45,297 bases of DNA, from positions 1 to 45,297 of the forward strand of contig NZ_QPNC01000036.1 in the NCBI RefSeq assembly GCF_003386285.1, read 5' to 3'. The notes under the pieces are model-generated. The model ran no database searches and was not told where the DNA came from. It saw only the letters and a program-made list of their open reading frames with translations. This DNA comes from Nocardiopsis sp. FIRDI 009. GTDB taxonomy: Bacteria > Actinomycetota > Actinomycetes > Streptosporangiales > Streptosporangiaceae. The first letter of the stretch is position 1; the number at the start of each line of letters is the position of its first letter. Shown one piece after another: positions 40,092 to 45,297 of this stretch. Made by a program: the position numbers and the translations under genes.

Positions 40092-41422
40092 GCGCGTGCC
40101 TTCTTGAACCGGTTGGAGTGGTGTGCTTCCTCGGAGATCTCAACCCGGACGGGCACCTTGTAGTCCTCCAGACGGTCGCCGCAGTGCTTCAGAACAGCCT
40201 TCTCCAGGTCTGTGGCGGCGTTGCCGTCGACGGGTTTGACCCGGGCCTGGACAACCTGGCCGGTCACGGGGTTCTTTCGGCCGAAGACCGTGACGTCCGC
40301 GACGTTCGGAACCTCGAGAATCACGGATTCGACTTCGTTCGGGTAGACCTTGAGCCCGGCGACGTTGATGAGTTCGCTGCGTCGGCCCAGGATCTTGACG
40401 TACTCGCCGTCCACCTCCACCTGGTCCTGGGTGTTGAAGTAGCCGTCCTCGTCGAAGGAGTACGCTGCGTTGAGGTATCCGAGCATGGCCTTGTCGGACT
40501 TCACCCAGAGCAGGCCGTCGATGACCTTGTAATCGAACCCCGCACCGCCGAGCTTGACCCAGAGCGAGTCGTCAGAGCGCGACTTGGTGGACATGATGCC
40601 CAGTTCAGAAAGGCCGTATGTCTGCTTGAGCTGAACGTTGGGAAGTTCTTCGTGGAGTTTCTTGAGCGTCTGCTCGGGCATGGGCTCCGTCCCGTATGTG
40701 ATGACCTGGAGGCTCGACAGGTCGTAGTCTCGGAGTTTCTGTCCGATCAGGCACATCGTGAGGAACGTCGGAGTCGTGGGAAGGACCTGGACCTGCGTTT
40801 CCTGAACGGTCCTGAGAACGTCGTCCGGGGTGCGTCTCGGCGTGGTGATCACGGTGCCGCCGTGGGCGAGCGCGTGCATGAGGGTGTTGACTCCGCCGAT
40901 GTGGTCGAAGTTCAGGAACGTCATGGTCCGACGAGGCCGCTTACGTTCTCCGATATGGGCTTCGACCAAACTTTCCAGGTTCAGGACAGAGGCTTTGCTC
41001 CGGCCGGTGGTTCCCGAGCTGAAAAGGACGAGACCAGCGCTTTCGAGTTCCCTCAGGCGCGCGTAGAGTTCATGGTCGGCCCGCTGGCCCGTCGGTGTGG
41101 TGGCAGGCGTGGAAGCGTGCAGGTCGACCACGTGTTCCGCCGAGCTGACCTGCAGGAACTCCTGGCGCTTGGCTTCGGGGAGCGGGCTCAGGGGAACACA
41201 GATCGCCTTGAGCTCCATCAACGCCAAAAGCGCGGCCACGCCCTCGGCGCTGTAGTCGGCCTGTAGCGCAGTGACGGAACCCCGGGATACCCCGGCCTGG
41301 GTGAAACGATCAACCCAGAGCGCCTGTTCGGAAAGCAGTTTTTCATACGTGATATCGCTGTTTCCCGATACAATGGCCTGACTGTTGCCGAAGGAACTCA
41401 TCGCCTCTTTGAGTGCCTGCAT
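40088..41422 (-). CDS. Acyl-AMP ligase (ANL superfamily)
   Basis: A 444-residue adenylate-forming enzyme, shorter than the usual 500-550. The phosphate-binding loop is LFSSGTTGRSKA (134-143), the A5 motif is YGLSE (269-273), the A7 region is GYFNTQDQ (327-334) and the A8 hinge is GRRSELINVAGLKVYPNEVE (346-365). The C-terminus ends in NRFKKAR with a candidate catalytic Lys at 440 or 441. It should activate a carboxylic acid as acyl-AMP and load it onto the operon's ACP. ATG 41422 has GGAGG upstream. Its G+C is clearly lower than its neighbours (lines at 40561 and 40621 have 34 and 32 of 60), suggesting recent transfer. Confidence 0.9.
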   Translation of the reverse strand: MQALKEAMSSFGNSQAIVSGNSDITYEKLLSEQALWVDRFTQAGVSRGSVTALQADYSAEGVAALLALMELKAICVPLSPLPEAKRQEFLQVSSAEHVVDLHASTPATTPTGQRADHELYARLRELESAGLVLFSSGTTGRSKASVLNLESLVEAHIGERKRPRRTMTFLNFDHIGGVNTLMHALAHGGTVITTPRRTPDDVLRTVQETQVQVLPTTPTFLTMCLIGQKLRDYDLSSLQVITYGTEPMPEQTLKKLHEELPNVQLKQTYGLSELGIMSTKSRSDDSLWVKLGGAGFDYKVIDGLLWVKSDKAMLGYLNAAYSFDEDGYFNTQDQVEVDGEYVKILGRRSELINVAGLKVYPNEVESVILEVPNVADVTVFGRKNPVTGQVVQARVKPVDGNAATDLEKAVLKHCGDRLEDYKVPVRVEISEEAHHSNRFKKARA

Positions 41423-41510
41423 CGTGAACCTCCAAAGACTGGGATGTCAACTCATCTGGTGGGGTTTCTGGGTTAACTCCAAGACGCGAATGAGGCATTT
41501 GGCGAAGTGG

Positions 41511-41526
41511 CCAACGCTTGCGTTGG
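41511..41526. promoter_or_regulatory. TetR operator, second copy
   Basis: CCAACG-CTTG-CGTTGG, a perfect dyad with arms and spacer length identical to the core at 35521-35536. It lies 89 bases upstream of the ligase start codon. Both copies are placed so that the dyad ends 29 bases before a -35-like hexamer on the minus strand. Confidence 0.75.
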
Positions 41527-41531
41527 GACCA

Positions 41532-41560
41532 GCTTCGATGATGGGTCGGGATTCTGTCAA
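41532..41560 (-). promoter_or_regulatory. Predicted promoter of AvrD operon
   Basis: Minus-strand TTGACA (41560-41555) is a perfect -35 hexamer. At the standard 17-base spacing the -10 would be CGAAGC (41537-41532), which is a poor match, so the promoter is only partly supported. The predicted start site falls inside the CCAACG dyad, as in the MFS operon. Confidence 0.4.
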
Positions 41561-41619
41561 CCCTCTTCTCTGGCCGCGGTATGTCGATTCAGTGCACGAC
41601 TGATTACAATCCGTTGTGT

Positions 41620-41638
41620 GTCCTGTGTCACATAGGAC
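41620..41638. promoter_or_regulatory. 19-bp dyad far upstream of ligase
   Basis: GTCCT (41620-41624) and AGGAC (41634-41638) bracket TGTGTCACA-like inner symmetry; eight of nine base pairs match. It is about 200 bases before the ligase start. Candidate binding site for a second regulator or for the promoter of an unrecognised transcript. Confidence 0.35.
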
Positions 41639-42193
41639 TCTGATGTGTTCTGATCGGCGAAGAAAACACCAGGTGAGTAAGTCCAGAGAGGGAATTCAAG
41701 CCTTTTGGTGCGACAGTGCTGTGACCTGGTTCATATTGTCGCCGTGTGCGCTTAGCGTGCCTTCGAAGGCGTAAACGCAGGTCATCGTCATACGTGTCTG
41801 AGTGGCGCTTCTTGTGGCCGAAATCGGCCATTCATGGCCCTTGCGTCGGCCGTACATGATGAGAGATGGGACAGCGGGGTGGTCGGTGTGCGGTCCGGCC
41901 GGTATGGAAGCGGGGAGTCCGGACGGTCGCCGGACGGTGGGAGTCGCGGTGGTTCCGAGGCAAGAAGTCCTCCGGGCCGTGAACGCCTGTGCGGGCCGCT
42001 TCCGTTCTGTGCATTCGACGGATCCAGGCCCGAAGTCGAGCCGAGGAGCGGGTCGGGTCTCGACGAACCCATTCCGTGAGCGCCTCGCGCTGATTTCGGT
42101 GGATGATCCGGCCGTGAGCTCACGCTCGGCGACGGTCGTCGGGAGTTTGTCGTACAAGCTCTGGGAAGCTGCTCGGACGACCCCCACAGCGCT

Positions 42194-42243
42194 GTCCGTG
42201 CGCGGGGGAGCGGGGATCGATCCCCGCTCCCCCGCGCACGGAC
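42194..42243. terminator. 50-bp perfect palindrome, tyrosinase terminator
   Basis: A perfect 25+25 bp palindrome with no loop, 30 bases downstream of the tyrosinase stop on the minus strand. It resembles the loopless palindromes at 4297 and 19532 and is probably a two-way terminator. Confidence 0.75.
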
Positions 42244-42272
42244 TCGGCCGGTCGGACCGGTCCGGTCAGAGG

Positions 42273-43817
42273 TCAGACCACCGTGAGTGTGGCCCGCGCG
42301 AACCGCGGGTCGGCGTCGGCGGCCAGCGCCCGCGGCCGGTCGGCCACCACGCGGACCGTCGGCACCTCGCCTCCGGCCGCCCAGGCCGACAACCCCCTCA
42401 GCTCGCGCAGCTTCTCGGTCACGTCGAAGCTGAACGTCAGGCCCTCCGGGTGCGGTTCGGAACCGACGTTCTCGAAGAAGGTCAGCAGACCCACGAAGGC
42501 GGGGCTGCCCGGGTCGGTGTCGGACCGGTCGTCGCCGAGGAAGACGCTGAAGGTGGTGCAGGGCTCGCGGGTGGCCCGCACCCCCTCGAAGGTGAGCAGG
42601 ACCTGGTCTCCGCCGCGGGTGGCCGTGGTCGTCTGGAGCGCCTCCGCGCCACCCGGCACGGGGGTGAGGGCGACGACGGTCTGGGCCGCCAGGTGCGTCT
42701 CCTCCTCGGTGATCGCGGCCAGCTCGGCGGCCCGCCGGGGCGGGATCGCGAGCGGAGCGAAGTTCGACCCGGCCGCGCCGGTGCCGTCGGTCAGCGAGTC
42801 GTACTCGTAGGCGCGGTGGGGGAACGCGAACACGTCGCCCCGCAGCGTGATCCGGGTCCCGTCCGCGTCGCGCAGCAGGTACGGTTCGTCGGGATCCTGG
42901 GGACTGTGCTTGGGGCGTACCGCCGGCCACCGCCAGCCGGTCGGCGGTGTGTGCGAGGGATCGGCGGCCATCCAGGCGTACCACAGCCGGTCGACGTTGC
43001 AGTGGTGCAGCCAGAACACCGGGTCTCCGGCGGCCGTGGGAACCGCGCCCATCAGGCCGCCGACCAGGACGTGTACGGCGTCGTGCGGCTGCCGCTCGAA
43101 CACCTGGGAGAAGCCGGGGGGAGCACCGGGGGTGTCCTCGGGCGGCCAGAAGTACTCCTGGGTCATGGCCTGGCTCGGATCGACCTGGGGAGGGGTCAGC
43201 GGTTCGGCGTCCCGGCAGCGGCCCCCGGTGTCGTAGGGGGGAAGGTAGAGCGGGTTCTCCTCCTCCCTCCCGTCGGGGCCGCGCATGGTCCGCTGCCGGA
43301 AGGGGAGCGGGATCCTGCGGTACTCCGCGGAGCCGTCACCGCGCTCCCGGTGGGCGTAGTTCCAGTACGGGAGCGCCCAGTCGGCCTGGTCCCACCGGCC
43401 CAGCTCCTCCACGATGACGCGCCGGACGATGCGTTCGAAGCAGTAGACGTACCACCGGTGCCAGGGCAGGAAGTACCGGTCTCCGTGCGGGCACTGGCGC
43501 CACTCGGGCGGATCGCCGACCCGGTGCGGTCCGGGTTTGCCGTGCGTGTACCACTGGAACAGCCAGGAATCGTGCCGGTGCGGTGTGGTGTCCCGCTCCT
43601 TCATCCAACCGACGGCCTTGGCGTACCAGTACAGCCGCGGATGCCAGTCGCCGGTGTCGGGGTCGAAGAGTGTGGCCACGTCCTGACGCACGAACGGGCT
43701 CCGGGCCGGGTACCGTCGCCGGAACGGCGCCGCCGCGGCGGCGGTGTCGGGCAGTCCCGTGCCGAGAGCGAGTGCCCCCGCCCCCGCGGCCAGGAGGGAG
43801 CGCCTGGACAGACTCAT
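42273..43817 (-). CDS. Tat-exported tyrosinase
   Basis: A 514-residue type 3 copper enzyme. The N-terminus has a twin-arginine signal (SLSRRSLLAAGAGALALG). The CuA site includes the HRHDSWLFQWYTHG and FLPWHRWYVYCFE segments; CuB has HDAVHVLVGG and DPVFWLHHCNVDRLW. A C-terminal extension of about 200 residues looks like the PPO1_KFDV-type domain that can shield the active site. Streptomyces tyrosinases normally need the MelC1 helper; no melC1-like gene is adjacent. ATG 43817 has GGAGG upstream. It probably oxidises extracellular phenols or forms melanin. Confidence 0.92.
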   Translation of the reverse strand: MSLSRRSLLAAGAGALALGTGLPDTAAAAAPFRRRYPARSPFVRQDVATLFDPDTGDWHPRLYWYAKAVGWMKERDTTPHRHDSWLFQWYTHGKPGPHRVGDPPEWRQCPHGDRYFLPWHRWYVYCFERIVRRVIVEELGRWDQADWALPYWNYAHRERGDGSAEYRRIPLPFRQRTMRGPDGREEENPLYLPPYDTGGRCRDAEPLTPPQVDPSQAMTQEYFWPPEDTPGAPPGFSQVFERQPHDAVHVLVGGLMGAVPTAAGDPVFWLHHCNVDRLWYAWMAADPSHTPPTGWRWPAVRPKHSPQDPDEPYLLRDADGTRITLRGDVFAFPHRAYEYDSLTDGTGAAGSNFAPLAIPPRRAAELAAITEEETHLAAQTVVALTPVPGGAEALQTTTATRGGDQVLLTFEGVRATREPCTTFSVFLGDDRSDTDPGSPAFVGLLTFFENVGSEPHPEGLTFSFDVTEKLRELRGLSAWAAGGEVPTVRVVADRPRALAADADPRFARATLTVV

Positions 43818-43927
43818 GTCGTTCCTCCGGGATGATCTCGGCTTGAGCGATCTCGGGTGCTCCGGCGCTCCCGGGAAGCGGGAGTGGCCCCGTGCGCGCG
43901 GATCCGGCCTAGGGTTCACTGGCAGCA

Positions 43928-43947
43928 CTATCTGTAATCTTAGATAG
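43928..43947. promoter_or_regulatory. Dyad upstream of tyrosinase
   Basis: CTATCT (43928-43933) and AGATAG (43942-43947) around eight bases, with an inner ATCT-T-AGAT palindrome (43937-43945). It lies in an AT-rich pocket about 110 bases before the tyrosinase start and could be an operator. Confidence 0.45.
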
Positions 43948-44069
43948 CTAAAAGTGAAAATCCTGGATCTCGCTCCGGCGTTCCCCGACCGCGTCCTCTG
44001 GTGCGGCGGGGCGGAGCGTTCGGCGGCTTTGACACCGGAGGGCAGTCGACGCCTGTCGGAATCCGACCA

Positions 44070-44303
44070 CCCGTGACCGGGGCGACCGCCCGTGTCGCTG
44101 ACCAACTGGGCGTCAACCGCGAAACACCGCGCAACCGGGTCACCACAGGCCGAGGCGGGGGTGGCCTCGGTCGGCACCACCGGCGGGGACTCCCGCGACA
44201 ACGTCCTGGCCGAGGCGTTCCACTCGTTGCCAAGGCCGAACTGGTGCGCGACCGCGGCCCGTGGAGGAGCATGGACGAGATCGAGATCGCGGTGGCCGTG
44301 ACG
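44070..44303 (+). pseudogene. IS3-family transposase remnant
   Basis: Pieces of an IS3-type transposase are visible in shifting frames. Near 44076-44140 the frame reads TGATARVADQLGVNRETPRNRV, the HTH of orfA. Near 44164-44226 a different frame reads ASVGTTGGDSRDNVLAEAF, the DDE-region end of orfB (normally G-D-S-Y-D-N-A-L-A-E). Then the first frame resumes with AKAELVRDRGPWRSMDEIEIAV. The large middle part of orfB is missing, so this is a deleted, frame-broken remnant. No inverted repeats or target duplications were found. Confidence 0.75.
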
Positions 44304-44343
44304 TGGCGGGTCAGCCCCTACCCTGGGCGTGTGCTGGCGCCGC

Positions 44344-45235
44344 TCATGCCAGGCTCAGTTCCTCGACCACGCGGGCCACTCGCTCCCGCTCAGCGGCGGA
44401 CAGCCCCAGGATCGGGCGGGGCAGGCAGCGCGGGGCGACCAGACCTAGGTGTTCGGCGATCGCGGCGCTCACACGCAGGCTGCCGTGGGAGGCGAACATC
44501 TCCCACAGCGGGCGCAGCCGCTCCGACTCCACCACCGCCCCCTCGGCGTCACCGCTCAGAGCGGCCCGGACCAGGGACAAGGCGGTGGCGGGCAGGGTCC
44601 CGCCCACCACGGAGAACCAGGTGTGGCAGCCGACGTTGAGCCCGGTCGCGGCGACGCCGTCACCGGAGATCCCGACGCTGACGTGGTTCGGGACGGCTGT
44701 GCGGATCGCCGCCACGCGCTCATGGGCGGCCGCCGGATCCAAGGGCACCGGCGGGATCTTGATCGCGGCCACAGAGGGCAGCGCCGCGACGCTCGCGTAC
44801 AGCTCGGTCGAGAAGGTGAAGCGCGTCGTGCGAGGGTTGTCGTAGACCACCAGGGGCACCGACAGCTCGGCGGTGACGCTCTCATAGAGCGCGAACACGT
44901 CCTCGTCGGTGAGCGGCTGATAGCTCACCGGAGCCAACAGCACGGCGGACGCACCGGCCTGCTGGGCATCCTGGGCCAGGGCCCGTACATGGGAGGTGCG
45001 TAGCGCACCGATACCGACGACCACCGGTGTGCCGTCCGCATGCTGCACCGCCGCCCGAGCCGCGCGGTGGCGTTCGTCACGATCCAGCTAGGCATAGGAG
45101 CCGGTCGATCCCAGCGCGCCGATGGAGTCGACGCCCGCCTTGACCAAGGCGGGTGATCAGTCCGGCGTAGGCCCGCTCGTCGAAGCGGTCATTGTCCAGC
45201 GGGGTCAGAGGGAAGGCGCTCAGGCCGGTGAACAT
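44344..45235 (-). pseudogene. DapA-family lyase pseudogene
   Basis: The reconstructed protein is a dihydrodipicolinate synthase/N-acetylneuraminate lyase-type enzyme (about 296 residues). The ATG at 45235 reads MFTGLSAFPLTPLDNDRFDE, typical of the family. An extra base in the run at 45142-45151 shifts the frame. A TAG stop at 45088-45090 sits where Tyr or similar is expected (GSTGSYA-stop-LDRDERHRA). The rest reads cleanly (VYDNPRTT Tyr motif, IKIPPVPLD Lys site). GTG 45048 could start a truncated product lacking the front of the barrel. Two independent lesions make decay more likely than a sequencing error. The right end is near the window edge. Confidence 0.85.
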
Positions 45236-45267
45236 GGGGCTTAACCCTGGATCTTGGACACGCTGAA

Positions 45268-45283
45268 CCCGACAGGTGTCGGG
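45268..45283. promoter_or_regulatory. Operator-like palindrome upstream of DapA pseudogene
   Basis: CCCGACA-GG-TGTCGGG (45268-45283), a near-perfect dyad 33 bases upstream of the DapA-like start. GntR- and LacI-type regulators bind such sites. The regulator gene, if any, lies beyond the right edge. Confidence 0.5.
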
Positions 45284-45297
45284 AGGAAGCGAGAATC

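Larger units (their letters stand above)
41423..42193. other. Spacer, mainly regulatory, no clear gene
   Basis: Apart from the two dyads listed here I see no gene that looks real. The part next to the ligase is low in G+C (33 of 60 at 41461-41520), like the ligase gene. Possible short frames (minus strand 41696-42187; plus strand 41834-42079) show no family resemblance, composition or ribosome site that would support them. Confidence 0.45.

Noticed and set aside
41834..42079. Plus-strand frame of 81 codons
   Set aside because: Gly/Ser/Arg-rich with no recognisable domain or start signal. Treated as non-coding.
41696..42187. 163-codon minus-strand frame in the spacer before the AvrD operon
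   Set aside because: No family resemblance, no clear ribosome site and Arg/Ser/Thr-rich composition like a random high-GC frame.

Overview
The window is high-GC DNA with actinobacterial gene content: an XRE/DUF397 regulator module, LAxTG surface anchoring, Tat-exported copper enzymes, GTG and TTG starts, and glutamine-dependent NadE. The overall set looks like Nocardiopsis or a related Streptosporangiales genus. That genus-level guess is an inference and was not tested by any search. No rRNA, tRNA, CRISPR array or intact insertion sequence was seen.

Left part (1-23 kb): a gene truncated by the edge; an XRE regulator with two DUF397 partners; a copper module (CsoR-like dyad, DUF6153 protein, Tat lipoprotein multicopper oxidase); an M20 amidohydrolase/MFS pair divergent from a double Lrp regulator; an AGCS amino-acid symporter; NadE; a DMT transporter; an ABC-2 exporter (ATPase plus two permeases); an SDR; a TetR/membrane-protein divergent pair; an ACT membrane protein; DUF6518; an L,D-transpeptidase; a PP2C-like phosphatase; and a small helical protein.

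Middle (23-33.4 kb): a DUF389 protein, then a glyco/redox island. It contains a sugar-nucleotide epimerase, two glycosyltransferases of the selenodomain-associated type, a methyltransferase, a cytochrome b/molybdopterin oxidoreductase with a membrane partner, and a polytopic glycosyltransferase-like protein. A LAxTG surface protein and a metal-binding/pentapeptide-repeat protein follow.

Right part (33.6-41.6 kb): the most interesting region. Seven tightly packed minus-strand genes encode an acyl-AMP ligase, a FabG-like reductase, an ACP, an AvrD homologue, a P-loop NTPase, a type II thioesterase and a SnoaL-like protein. Next to them lie a TetR regulator and an MFS exporter/NmrA-like reductase operon. 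The dyad CCAACG-N4-CGTTGG occurs upstream of the exporter operon and again upstream of the ligase operon. At both places it lies the same distance from a -35-like hexamer. I infer that one TetR protein controls both operons, and that they form a small, apparently undescribed AvrD-type signal or metabolite pathway.

Right end (42.2-45.3 kb): a Tat-exported tyrosinase, a decayed IS3-type transposase, and a dihydrodipicolinate-synthase-like pseudogene carrying both a frameshift and an in-frame stop. Several convergent gene pairs in the window are separated by long perfect palindromes with little or no loop, which I read as two-way terminators.
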